A program made the translations under genes and the position numbers. The notes beneath the pieces were generated by a model that had not been told where the DNA came from, did no database searches, and worked only from the letters and a program-made list of their open reading frames with translations. Shown here piece after piece: positions 21,605-31,984 of a stretch of DNA of 64,000 nt. Position 1 is the stretch's first letter; each line of letters starts with the position of its first letter. Source of the stretch: Archivesica marissinica (lineage: Eukaryota; Mollusca; Bivalvia; Venerida; Vesicomyidae); NCBI GenBank assembly GCA_014843695.1, contig CM026404.1, forward strand, positions 1,570,261-1,634,260. The letters run 5' to 3'.

Positions 21605-21795
21605 ATTAGTTTATACAAATTTATTTTAGCTCGATTGCGAAACAAGTTCTTACAACTTATATTAATCACTCTCGAGACCTCATTCCTGATGGAATCCATC
21701 GCCATGAAGGAGAGAGAATAGGTATGTGGAATTTAAATGCCTTGCCTAAGGGCACAATCGTAATGGCTCCAGTGGGGCTACAACTCCGCTATCCT
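21605..21795 (-). mobile_element. SINE family B, partial
   Basis: The reverse complement runs from ggagccattacgattgtgcc through aaggcatttaaattcca and gatggattccatcaggaatg to the tail ttgtaagaacttgtttcgca. Same family as 33180-33414, lacking the tRNA head. Confidence 0.8.
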
Positions 21796-22111
21796 TGACA
21801 TATTTGCAGAGTTATCAGTTACAAATAAGAAAAATACATTCATGAATTGTCATCTTGCTATAATTATTTTATCTATTCATAAACATAATTTTACGCAGCA
21901 TGCAAAGAGTTATTCATCACAGAGTTTAGTCTTAATACTAATTATAGTCGGTTATATATGTTATTTATGATATGTCTTGCCGACTCAAAATAAAATTGAT
22001 CTTATCTTATCTTAATACTGTCCATAAATATTTGTTGATATATGAGTATATTAATGTTGACCAATGTGCATCAAAATTGAGCAAAATATTTCTGTCGTGC
22101 TAAATATACGG

Positions 22112-22255
22112 GAAGTCGTGATAGCGCAGTGATACTGTGATAGCGCAGTGGTAGCGTGTTTGCTTCAGGTGCGAAAAGCCCAGAGTTAGAGCCCCACTGG
22201 AGCCATTACGATTGTGCCTTTAGGCAAGGCATTTAAATTCCACATGCCTCTTCGC
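22112..22255 (+). mobile_element. SINE family B, 5' part
   Basis: tRNA-like head with tgatagcgcagtggtagcgt (A box; the first part is duplicated) and a degraded B box (agagttagagcccc), then ggagccattacgattgtgcc and aaggcatttaaattccacat. The 3' half is missing. Confidence 0.75.
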
Positions 22256-22706
22256 TTTTGTTTGGGAAAAAATATCCTAGGTATGAATTCAGCCATTTTA
22301 GAACTATTGTTTCAACTTATCACACATTTATTAACCAATATTTTTAGGAAAGAAATAAGTCTATCTTTATTTTTCTTCAACCTGAATTCAGTATAAAATG
22401 AATAAAATAGGAAGATACACATACAGTGTTACAGTAACAGATCTTTATAAACCCTCACATACATAGGAAGTCCTACCCATTTCTAACCAACACACAAGTT
22501 GACAGCACTAACTCTTGCTATACAATATATCTGGCTACAATTTCTCTCATTTGTCTATACAAGTGGTAAGAACCAAGCACTTTGAACCTGCAGGTCAGAA
22601 GTCAACATTTCCTTTGGAGTATCCAGTGCCAGTTACACACGCACAACTTGTAATCCAATTATTTAAATGTTATTCTGTATGGGAACCAGCTTCAAAGAGA
22701 AACAAG

Positions 22707-22853
22707 TCAGAATCCTTTACTTAATAAAAACTTGGCAACAGTTTCTAAGTAATTTCCTCTAAAGCGTACAGAACGACCAATCTCATGCACTTGTATTTCA
22801 CACCGGTAGGCTCCCTGCTCCTTAAAATATTCTACAGCATCCTCCTTAAACTT
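22707..22853 (-). CDS. MRPL49: MRPL49 exon 4 (C-terminus)
   Basis: Acceptor actatattgcag, then KFKEDAVEYFKEQG through VHEIGRSVRFRGNYL to FLLSKGF and a TGA stop. A minus-strand AATAAA lies at 22366-22371, about 340 bases past the stop, and is a possible but distant poly(A) signal. Confidence 0.92.
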   Translation of the reverse strand, partial: KFKEDAVEYFKEQGAYRCEIQVHEIGRSVRFRGNYLETVAKFLLSKGF

Positions 22854-25800
22854 CTGCAATATAGTAAAACATACCATTTCACTTTCATTGGCTGATGTTA
22901 CTTTTTCGTTGACTGACAATAAATAATATGGATTATTTTCTCAACCAATCAGAATCCTTCCTGGTTGTATAACACATGTGGACATATACCGGTAAGAAAA
23001 TATGATATGGCTGTATGAAACTGAATGCAAGCAAACTTATGTGATATATATATATATATATAGTCCAAAAATTGTTTATATATATATATACCGGTAGTCC
23101 AAAAAAAAAAAATATATATATATATAGTCAAAAAATAATAATATATATATAGGCCAAAAAAAAAAAAAAAAGGCCCAAAAAAAAAAAAATATATATATCA
23201 CTCAACACATTTCCTAACCGGTCACCTGGTGTTTTACAGTATTTGGAACAAACTAATAACCAAATAATATCAATATTCATATCATATTATTGTTTATATT
23301 TTATTACAGATCGTTACACACGATTGCTGTATAATCATTACAGATAAAATGCATTAAATGACAATAATAAAATATTTATATTGTATGATTATTAATTGGC
23401 TCCAAATATAATAAAATACCATGTGACCGATTAGGAATTTTGTTCAGTGTATATATATAGTCCAAAAATAAATATATATATAGGCCAAAAAAAAAAAAAA
23501 AATATATACACTCAACACATTTCCTAACCGGTCACCTGGTGTTTTACAGTATTTGGAACAAACTAATAACCAAATAATATCAATATTCATATCATATTAT
23601 TGTTTATATTTTATTACAGATCGTTACACATGATTGCTGTATAATCATTACAGATAAAATGCATTAAATGACAATAATAAAATATTTATATTGTATGATT
23701 ATTAATTGGCTCCAAATATAATAAAATACCATGTGACCGATTAGGAATTTTGTTGAGTGTATATATATAGTCCAAAAATAAATATATATATAGTCCAAAA
23801 AATAATAATATATATATATATATATATAGTCCAAATTTTTTTATATAAACACATTATGTAGAGTTTTGTTTGTTTGTTCAGGCTTCATCAGCACCATTTT
23901 TGGCTATATCGCTGGCGGGTAGTTTAACAAACAACACCTTTCGTACCCATGCTCCAGCGGCTAACCAGTACTTGGTGCACCAACCTCCGTAAGAAACTGC
24001 CAACTTTTCATATAAAGAGACACGGCCTGAGCAGGGCTCGAACTCGTAATCATCAGTGATGATAGGTTACAGTGGTATACAAGTCAGAGACCGTAACACT
24101 TGACGACGCAGGCAGACACATTATGTAGAGTATACGAGTCGATATTGTCAGTGTGAGAAATGAATGTCCAAATTAACCATGTGTGTACCGTGCCCCTTAA
24201 TAACAACACAAGCGGAATTAACCATAGGTGAGTACCGTGCCCCTGAATAACAACACAGGCGGAATTAACCATAGGTGAGTACCGTGCCCCTGAATAACAA
24301 CACAGGCGGAATTAACCATAGGTGTGTACTGTGCCCCTGAATAACAACACAGGCGGAATTAACCATAGGTGAGTACCGTGCCCCTGAATAACAACACAGG
24401 CGGAATTAACCATAGGTGAGTACCGTGCCCCTGAATAACAACACAGGCGGAATTAACCATAGGTGTGTACTGTGCCCCTGAATAACAACACAGGTGGAAT
24501 TAACCATAGGTGTGTACTGTGCCCCTGAATAACAACACAGGTGGAATTAACCATAGGTGTGTACTGTGCCCCTGAATAACAACATAGGCGGAATTAACCA
24601 TAGGTGTGTACCGTGCCCCTGAATAACAACACAGGCGGAATTAACCATAGGTGTGTACTGTGCCCCTGAATAACAACACAGGCGGAATTAACCATAGGTG
24701 TGTACTGTGCCCCTGAATAACAACACAGGCGGAATTAACCATAGGTGTGTACCGTGCCCCCGACAGGAATAATAAATAAACTTGCCCATATATCGCCATA
24801 TATCGATTTAACTTTCACAGTCTCCATGCCATTAAAGTGTTTCCTGTAATAACAGGGTAACATGTGATTCCTTGTCCTCCGTACAGCATAGTCCACAGGT
24901 TGCAGACTCTCTGAAAAACACAAGCGGGTTAGTGATTTACCGATTACCTATCAGACCCATCAACTGATTGCCCATTAATTAGATTGACAATCAGACCCAT
25001 CAACTGATTGCCCATTAATTAGATTGACAATCAGACCTGTCAACTGATTGCCCATTAATTAGATTGACAATCAGACCCATCAACTGATTGCCCATTAATT
25101 AGATTGACAATCAGACCCATCAACTGATTGCCCATTAATTAGACTGACAATCAGACCTGTCAACTGATTGCTGATTCTGATTCCCAGCCCATCAAATTCA
25201 AACAGATATTTTATTCCCCAACATTCAGAGAAACAGATGTTCAAACAGCCGTTGTCGTTGTCACAGGAAGCATGACAATCGACCGATTCCAGCTGCTGGT
25301 TCAGTTACACTGTATTTGGTTAATCACGAACGTGGATGGTAGTGGTACGTGCTTGCTCTATAGATTTATTACTAGTGCATAGCGACAGTCGCAGACATTA
25401 GCCGATAATTTGTGTACATGTATTTGCACTCTAGAAAAATTCCACTATAAATTAGCAGCAGGATTTATTTCCTTGTCACCTTATTCTTATTGCTGCCTCC
25501 TTGCCCACCCTTATAAATGTAACATCCTTCCTGCCCACCCTCTTATAAATGATGCATCTTTCCTGCCCTCCCCCTTCTAATGCAGCATCCTTTCTACCCA
25601 TCCTCTTCTACATGCATCACCCTTCCTGCCCACAGGGATTCGGCACGTTTGGGGGTACTATATACTAGTACCCCCAAACGTGACGAATCCCTGTGTTCCT
25701 GCCCACCTCTTCTAAATACAACATACTTCCTGCCCACCGTCTTCTAAATTCTGTATCAATCCTGCCCTCCTCCTCCTAAACACATCCTCCTTCCTGCCCA

Positions 25801-27350
25801 CCACCTTATTAATGTTCTAGCTGATACAATCTTGGATTACTGGAAGATACACGATGGGTATACATAACTATATATATTGGTGTTTAGTTTTCTAGCACAC
25901 ATAGATTCCACTTTACCATTTGGTGGGAGCCAGCCTGATGGTGTGGGATATACTGAGTGTTCCACGGGAGGAGCAACCGTTGTTGTTGGCATCAACCTCT
26001 CTACGTACTTGAACTCATCATGTAAAATCTCGACATCAGGGTATTCTGCGTCTAGCGATACCTTTTTCTCCTCTTCCGGAAAATAAGGCACAGATTCGCT
26101 GATACTTTCATAATTGTTTATGCATCTCTGAAAGAACAGTGGTGTGAATTTACAATTACATATATCTCTAAATTTTGAAAAGAAGATTGTATAAAAATGT
26201 AGATTTAGCAATATATATATCTCAGAGGAAGTATGTGATGATGATATGTAGATTTAGCAATATATATCTCTCAGAGGAAGTATGTGATGAGGATATGTAG
26301 ATTTAGCAATATATATCTATCAGAGGAAGGTGTCCAGCGAAGAGCAGCCCGTTGGATAAAGGCTGACTTCTATCGTACCTCTAGTGTTACAGACATGCTA
26401 CATTCCCTAAATCTACACAGACTAGATCAACGGCATATTGACAATAGGTTATCCCTTATGTATAAAATTATCTTGTTGCTATTCCCATTGAAAAGTACCT
26501 AGTTCCCCTCTCCCGTTCTGCTCGCCATTCCTTAAGTTATAGGTTAATTACAGCAACTACAGACTACTACAAGTTTTCTATTTTTCCAATGACAATCTAC
26601 CATTGGAACCATCTCCCTCCTGACATTGTCCATCTCCCTATCATAGAGCAATTCAATACGGCAGTTTGCCATATTGATCATGCCAGTCCCTAGTTGTTCT
26701 GCGCAGCTGCTTTTAAACTTTTACCACAACTTATTTTCACTACTTTTTTAAATTATGCTTTTAACTACTAATACTTTTAACTGTTTAGCTTGTTTGCGGT
26801 TTTTGACGCGCAACATGTCTACCTCCCCGCGAGGGGTTTGACATAAAAGGAAGATAGATAGATAGCAATGAAAGAGTACTAAAATATCAACTTGATAGTG
26901 CCAAACAATCTGAGTCATGATTTAAAAGTTGATTTCATGAATAATAGTGTGTCAAGAGACGTCATAGACTGTGAAGAATTCAAACAACGGTATACATGTG
27001 TGTTGATCTTGTTAACAATTTTAATTTATAAAAACAATTTTTTAGAATATAAACTATGCTACGCGTAATTGAGATTTAGCGGTTAGACTTTGAAAAATGG
27101 CTCGATAGTAAAATGTCACATTTGTCAAGTCTAAATATTTGGACTAGGTATTTGGCTGAGTTCAATGTCATATTGACGTGATTTCGGACACATATATTTA
27201 TTTCAAAACTGTCAAGTTGGACTGGAACTGTTGAAGCATTGTAAATATGTAAATATGCAATACCCTTTGTCTGAAAATAGCTGTTTGAGCTTCGGCTTGC
27301 AGTATTTTCTTTCCAAATCTGTGAAAATTCTTAACAATAGAGGCTGACAT
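22707..27350 (-). CDS. MRPL49: Mitochondrial ribosomal protein mL49 (complete, 4 exons)
   Basis: Structural protein of the large subunit of the mitochondrial ribosome, imported into the matrix. Exons on the minus strand: 27264-27350, 25917-26127, 24786-24910 and 22707-22853. They join in phase to 189 residues (human about 166). The N-terminus (MSASIVKNFHRFGKK) is basic and amphipathic, as expected of an import signal. The family core is clear: FKYVERLMP, then YPTPSGWLPPN, YAVRRTRNHMLP, IYGDIW, and the C-terminal LLSKGF ending, the usual end of this family. Intron 3 begins with GC (gcaagt) rather than GT. Intron 1 holds a LINE tail; introns 2 and 3 hold arrays and MITEs. No stops or frameshifts. 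The N-terminal exon is assigned from phase, splice site and targeting character rather than homology. Confidence 0.93.
23199..23449. mobile_element. 251-bp MITE, copy 1
   Basis: Ends in terminal inverted repeats of about 32 bp: left cactcaacacatttcctaac, then cggtcacctggt; right, in reverse complement, cactgaacaaaattcctaat, then cggtcacatggt. Flanked by (TA)n, which hides the target duplication. Lies in MRPL49 intron 3. Confidence 0.8.
23509..23759. mobile_element. 251-bp MITE, copy 2
   Basis: Same length and almost the same sequence as 23199-23449, 310 bp downstream in the same orientation, again between (TA)n and gtccaaaaa tracts. The near-identity suggests local duplication of element plus flank rather than two old insertions. 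Confidence 0.8.
23870..24112 (-). mobile_element. Candidate tRNA-derived SINE
   Basis: On the minus strand acgagttcgagccctgctca resembles a B box, preceded by gtgttacggtctctgacttg. The body includes ccgctggagcatgggtacga in reverse. Only one copy is seen here, so the family assignment is tentative. Confidence 0.45.
24160..24766. repeat. 47-bp minisatellite in MRPL49 intron 3
   Basis: About 13 copies of a unit with ggaattaaccataggtgtgt and actgtgcccctgaataac. It stops about 20 bp short of the MRPL49 exon 3 donor. Confidence 0.95.
24786..24910 (-). CDS. MRPL49: MRPL49 exon 3
   Basis: Acceptor tgtgtttttcag, then SLQPVDYAVRRTRNHMLPC and YYRKHFNGMETVKVKSIYG to GDIW. Ending at GDIW before gcaagt gives the correct family alignment into exon 4 (W.F..D...Y). 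The only nearby GT would need a phase that puts a stop into exon 4. Confidence 0.9.
24940..25172. repeat. 40-bp minisatellite in MRPL49 intron 2
   Basis: About six copies of a unit with gattgcccattaattagatt and gacaatcagacccatcaact. Starts about 30 bp from the exon 3 acceptor. Confidence 0.95.
25490..25810. repeat. Degenerate C-rich repeat
   Basis: Irregular copies of about 30-35 bp with ccttcctgcccaccctctt and taaatg blocks. One unit is split by the MITE at 25631-25695. Confidence 0.75.
25631..25695. mobile_element. 65-bp palindromic MITE with 8-bp target duplication
   Basis: Nearly perfect hairpin from cacagggattcggcacgttt to its complement ending cgaatccctgtg. Flanked by ttcctgcc at 25623-25630 and again at 25696-25703. 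An 8-bp target duplication fits hAT or P superfamilies. Related sequence ends the inserts at 54934-55137 and its copies. Confidence 0.82.
25917..26127 (-). CDS. MRPL49: MRPL49 exon 2
   Basis: Acceptor ctgttctttcag, then RCINNYESISESVPYFPEEE and an acidic stretch, then FKYVERLMPTTTV and YPTPSGWLPPN, the diagnostic mL49 block. Donor gtaaag. Phase 0 in, phase 1 out. Confidence 0.93.
26190..26332. repeat. Three copies of a ~47-bp repeat
   Basis: Units contain gatttagcaatatatatctc and cagaggaagtatgtgatga. The last cagaggaag runs straight into the LINE fragment, so the repeat may include the old LINE junction. Confidence 0.8.
26330..26872 (+). mobile_element. LINE 3' fragment (ORF2 C-terminus and 3' tail)
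   Basis: Reads VQRRAARWIKADFYRTSSVT, then LHSLNLHRLDQRHIDNRLSL, the C-terminal block of CR1/Jockey-type ORF2 proteins. It ends with ccccgcgaggggtttgacat and the tail aggaagatagatagatag. 5'-truncated, in MRPL49 intron 1, opposite to the gene. Confidence 0.85.
26873..27263. other. MRPL49 intron 1, unique part
   Basis: No exon or repeat family was recognised between the LINE tail and exon 1. Confidence 0.6.
27264..27350 (-). CDS. MRPL49: MRPL49 exon 1 (mitochondrial targeting)
   Basis: 29 codons from ATG at 27350: MSASIVKNFHRFGKK, then ILQAEAQTAIFRQR, donor gtattg, phase 0. It has no acidic residue before the alternating basic and hydrophobic pattern, typical of a matrix-import helix. Chosen because it joins exon 2 in phase; not proven by homology. 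Confidence 0.72.
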
Positions 27351-27529
27351 CTTTGTTGCCGTTTAAATCGCGACATGGGTTTTAAAATGTGGGTCTGTCT
27401 ATTTAAAGTTGATTATACATCTACACAGTATGACATGGAGGCGCTTGTCAGTGACAGTGGTTAAACAATCTCAATTAGTGAGATAGAGAGTGTTAAAAGA
27501 ACTACATACTAAGGTTAAAAACAGACATC

Positions 27530-29410
27530 ATATTACATTAGTGGTACCGTGTCCAACCGCTCAGCACAAATGGTTAAGCTGGGACTGGACTGTACATAGT
27601 AGGGGAGGCTATTCCAGAGACGTATTGTTCGAGGAGAAAATAGTTTATATGGTATTGGGTTAAGGACTGAGGAATTAAGTAGTTCAGGTTCCTTGTATGT
27701 GTTAGGTGGTTTTGGTCGGCGCATACCAACTTATTTTTGATTTTATATTGGTATATTACTGATGATTGTATGAGTCGATAATCAAGTGTTTGCCAGTTCA
27801 GGGAGTTGATCATTTTTGTTACACTGCTTGTATAGTTATAGTCATTGCAGACATAGCGTGCGGCTGATCTTTGCACTCTTTCTGTTTTATAGGTGAGATA
27901 CTTTTTCCATGGGTGCCAGACGGTTGAGCAATACTCGAGTTGAGGACGTACATAGGTGTTATAAGCTTTTTCTTTGCTTTGACCTTGTTACCGGTCTTTA
28001 CATTCCTTTTGAGGAATCTGAGAGAATTAGTAGCTTTGGAAATGTTGTTTATGTGGGTAGACCAGTTTAAATCTTTACTAATTGTAACACCTAGATATTT
28101 GGCGGGATCGTTTGATTTTAGTATCATATGTTATGGAGTGTGTAAGGGAAAATAAGTGGTTTTCTTTTGCGATTTATTCTCAGCACCTCACACTTGTCTG
28201 GATTAAACTCCATGGACCAGTCCCGTTCCCACTGTTCAAGAGCACTGAGGTCACTTTGGAGGATTTGTGCATCAGAGGAGGATTTTACTGTGAGATACAC
28301 TATGGTGTCATCTGCGAACAGTCTAGCTTTACTATTGATGGAGTTGGGGAGGTCATTAATGTAGGCTAGAAAGAGGCAAGGTCCTAAGACAGAGCCTTGC
28401 GGGACCCCAGAGATGACAGGCAGTGTATCAGAAGTGCAGCCATCCACAACTACATTTTGGGATCGGTCCTTTAGGAATGACTTGATCCACCGTGATGCCA
28501 GAGGGTGGACACCCAGCTCATTAAGTTTGTATATTAGTTTGTCAAACGTTTTACTAAAATCCATAACAATAACATCAGTTTGTTTACCATTTTCAAGGTT
28601 GTCGTATACCTTTTGTGTGAAGCTGATAAGCTGAGATTCACAACTATGTTTTGATCTGAAGCCATGCTGGAATTGGCTTAGGAGGTCATTATGTCAAAAT
28701 GGGTCATGAGACCAAAATATGCTCCAATAGTTTGGAAGCAATGCAGGTGAGAGAAATTGGCCTGTAGTTACTGGCTTTGGACTTTGGGCCTTTCATATAA
28801 ACAGGGCTACTACTGCACTTCTCCAGTCTGATGGAACACTGTCCGTTTCTAAGGATGGTCTAAAGATGGTTGTGAGGATGGGAGCAATCTCCTGGTGTAG
28901 CTCTTTAAAGATCTTAGGGGATATTTCGTCCGGACCCGAGGCTTTATTTGGGGATAGCCCCTGGAGAAGTTTGTCAACACCTTCGACTGATATTGAGATC
29001 ATTGGCACCTTGGGTGCTGACTCTATTGAAGTAGCTGTTTTGCAGAGTTGCTTCAAGCTGAATGGTTGGGGTTTGGAGAAAACTGATTCAAATTGTTTGT
29101 TCAAAATGCTTGCTTTGGTAACGGGGTCAGAATAAGTGATACCCTCGTACTTTAGGGGTGCTACACCACCGTTTTCTGTTTTCTTATGTTTTACAAACGA
29201 GTAGAACTGTTTATTGTTACCAGGTTGTGAATCACCCATGAATATGACTGATTCGAGGTATGACCAGAATGCTGTTCTTATACCTTTTTGGATCTTATGC
29301 TTATAGTGCTTTGAACCGAGTTACGTTGTGGATGGTTTTCCGGTTTGTTGTTTTTAAGTTTGGAGTACATTTTGTCTCGTTTGCGGATGAGTCTCAGAAT
29401 TTGGTGTCTA
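27530..29410 (-). pseudogene. Decayed non-LTR retrotransposon reverse transcriptase (LINE)
   Basis: Reverse-transcriptase blocks appear in order on the minus strand: FYSFVKHKKTENGG (29.2 kb), SPNKASGPDEISPKIFKEL (28.9 kb), SNYRPISLTCIASKLLEHIL (28.75 kb), GFRSKHSCESQLISFTQKVY then MDFSKTFDKL (28.55 kb, motif A), SGVPQGSVLGPCLFLAYIND (motif B), FADDTIVYL (motif C, catalytic aspartates), NDPAKYLGVTISKDLNWS, and finally QRSAARYV...WNSLPYYVQSS. The blocks lie in different frames with stops (breaks near 28690, 28130 and 27900), so it is dead. The order and motifs fit the CR1/Jockey group. It lies 180 bp upstream of the MRPL49 start codon, in the same orientation. Confidence 0.9.
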
Positions 29411-29804
29411 TCAACACATGTTTACCTTTCTGGGTCAACACTGATCCAATGAAAAGAATGATAGGTGGCGTAATTTTACCTTGTTCTGAAAAATTGTGGA
29501 TGCCTCTGTATGTCCAGCTGAGATTGATATACCGAGGTATCCACACTATATATATGCTTATATTATGAATCAGTAGCATAAACATGGAAGGAACAGAAGT
29601 AGACCTCATTCTTCGTTAATATTTTATTGTCTTCATTCTATATATACAATGTACAGAACAAAACAAATGAATACACTTGTATAATTATGCGTAGCATATA
29701 TGATTTAATTATGTCATTGTTGTGCACTACCCAGCCAATTTCGGTTAGTAAACGATCGATAGAAACATATCTTGTGAGACTAGTAACAATACGTGCTGAA
29801 TACA

Positions 29805-30508
29805 TACTGAATTATTTCCAAATATAGTGTTTCGTATTCAGCCACCGCAATGCATATTCAAAAATAGGTTGAAACTGTTCCAAGAGGTATTTGGATCAGT
29901 GTGGTCACATTTTTTCAGAAAAACATTCCAGATTCTTTTTGAAGCTTGACCAATCGGCCTTGCTGTATGATCTGACCAGCTTTCCGCGAGATGATCACTT
30001 TCACATTCTGGGGAAACATCAAACTAACGAAGAAGAGGTATCTTAAGAATTAATGGGTCTTTTACAGACTTTTTATACATCTTGTAGACGAAATATTTAC
30101 TCCGTGGTTTTAGGAATACATTGTTTCTTGTAATAAAAGCAGTTTATTTATAGTTTCCAACCAAGCATTGACTGGACATAGTTTTGGAATATATTCACTA
30201 TCGATATTGAATTATTCTCAACAAACGAATCTTGAAGAAACGTACCGGGAATATTTGTGAATAAATGTTAAGTATTAATTTTTATATAATTTTATTATAT
30301 GATTCAAGATTATTCCAATCTGATATGATATATGAATAACTTTCAAATGTACAAGTTAATTAATTTAGCTTCGAATCTAATTGTTTGCAGCATTGTCATT
30401 GGTGGAAAGTGTTAATGGTGCATTGTGGGTTTTCCACAGCCAGTGCTCACCTGTGTATAACGTCACTGTGTTTACACACTGTAATCCTCCGCCAAATAAT
30501 ACAGTATT
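29805..30508. repeat. Upstream segmental duplication, copy 1
   Basis: About 700 bp that recurs at 30795-31525. This copy has a 20-base deletion near 29992 and a smaller one near 30018 relative to copy 2, breaking the open frame seen there. Confidence 0.85.
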
Positions 30509-30511
30509 AGG

Positions 30512-30785
30512 GAGGGGTTCGACATTAGAGGAAGATAGATAGATAGTATTTCATGTTCAAAATATATACGTTGTTTTCTACATCCTCTGTTGTTTCACGC
30601 ATGCGCGCTGTGCGTGTTTACAGTTCGTGTGTTGATAAACAAATTCGCGTATACGACGGTTTAAATTTATTGGAATTTTATCGTTTCTGAGCGACTATTT
30701 CGATTTTTGTAAACACACACACACATTAGTATTTATATTTTACCCAAAACATCCTTTATTACGATGTAATGCTGCTTTAAACAAA
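30512..30785 (+). mobile_element. Dispersed repeat with LINE tail, second copy
   Basis: Matches 7725-7990 from ggggttcgacattagaggaa through gatagatagatag to ttacgatgtaatgctgcttt. It sits exactly between the two duplicated segments. Confidence 0.78.
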
Positions 30786-30879
30786 TCGTGCAGATTCATA
30801 CTGAATTCTTTACAAAGATAGCTGTTCGTATTCAGCACAACCATTACCATCAAGTGATGCATAATTATTCTAAAATAGG

Positions 30880-31074
30880 TTGAAACTGTTCCAAGAGGTA
30901 TTTGGATCAGTGTGGTCAAATTTTTCAGAAATATATTCCAGATCCTTCTTGAAGCTTGACCATTCGGCCTTGCTGTGTGATCTGACCAAGCTAGTTGCCG
31001 TCTGCCCAGCTTTCCGCGAGATGATCACTTTCACATTCTGCCCAAAGGGGAAACATCAAACTAACGAAGAAGAG
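30880..31074 (+). CDS. Candidate exon, unknown protein
   Basis: Open frame LKLFQEVFGSVWSNFSEIYS to CPKGKHQTNEEE, followed by a gtatct donor. Copy 1 of the duplication carries frame-breaking deletions here. No family recognised, and the upstream acceptor is poor (aataggt), so this may be non-coding or relic. Confidence 0.3.
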
Positions 31075-31407
31075 GTATCTTAAGAATTAATGAGGACTGA
31101 TTGATAAACCACAGTTTCATACGAGTCGTGATCATGAATTTTCTGAACTTCCAGGCAGTTTATTTACATTTTCCAATCAAGCATTGATTGGGCATAGTTT
31201 TGGAACATATTCACTATCGATATTGAATTATTATCAACAAACGAATCCCGAAGAAACGTACCGGGATAGTTTATGAATAAATGTTAAGTATTAATTTATT
31301 TATAATTTTATTATATGATTCAAGATTATTCCAATCTGATATGATATATAAATAATTTTTAAGTGTACAAGTTAATCAATTTAGTTTCTAATCTAATTGT
31401 TTGCAGC

Positions 31408-31521
31408 ATTGCCATTGGTGGAAAGTGTGAATGGTGCATTGTGGGTTTTCCACAGCCAATGCTCACCTGTGTATAACGTCACTGTGTTTACACACTGTAT
31501 TCCTCCCCCAAATAATACGGT
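31408..31521 (+). CDS. Candidate exon, unknown protein
   Basis: Bounded by ttgtttgcag and a gtatac donor. It reads ALPLVESVNGALWVFHSQ, then CSPVYNVTVFTHCIPPPNNT, with two N-glycosylation motifs. The other copy (30391-30504) differs at about six positions, four synonymous, with no indels, which looks like coding constraint. Its phase does not match the candidate exon at 30880. The CCAAT at 31456 and taacgtcactg could instead be promoter elements of the carrier gene. Confidence 0.35.
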
Positions 31522-31841
31522 ATACCAACGTTCAGTTTGCCTGAATTATTATACCACATCTTTTCTACACATAAACTAGTCTGTAGTTTTCTCAAGTCAC
31601 ATAATGTCTCAAAAACACAAATACTATACACTGCCTGTCATGAAAATGCATTTTTACCAAAATGAAAAAGAACTATTTGGACTACATTCGGCCGCGGATG
31701 CACTTCTGCCTATTTACGTTCATACAACCTTGTTGCGTGGTTACTTCGTCTGTTCATTAGATAGTTTGCTAACTGCACGGGTTGTAAGCATTAGCTAACA
31801 ACTTATTTACATAGCAATTCAAAACCTCCATCTTTATCAAT

Positions 31842-31984
31842 ATGTTATTTAAATCGGCAGCAAAAGCTGTGTGCAACTGGCCGAATGTGGTATTGTTCAT
31901 TCTGGCTTTTTGCACGTTAGGCATGATTCCAGATTTCAACGGTTCACCAGCAACCAGTAGTGCCGCCCCGGCCTCCAGTGAAAG
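31842..31984 (+). CDS. SLC25A24-like: Carrier gene exon 1 (putative start, TM1)
   Basis: ATG at 31842, then [32 protein letters not shown] and a Ser/Ala/Pro-rich stretch; donor gtatgtat, phase 2. Could be a signal anchor or an import presequence. First exon by inference. Confidence 0.55.

Larger units (their letters stand above)
30795..31525. repeat. Upstream segmental duplication, copy 2
   Basis: The intact partner of 29805-30508, lying just upstream of the carrier gene. It contains two candidate exons (30880-31074 and 31408-31521). Confidence 0.85.

Noticed and set aside
22949..23131. 60-residue frame rich in Ile/Tyr
   Set aside because: Translation of (TA)n and A-rich tracts in MRPL49 intron 3.
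27940..29135. Plus-strand frames of 65-102 residues opposite the LINE
   Set aside because: Shadows of the minus-strand reverse transcriptase, which shows the real motifs.
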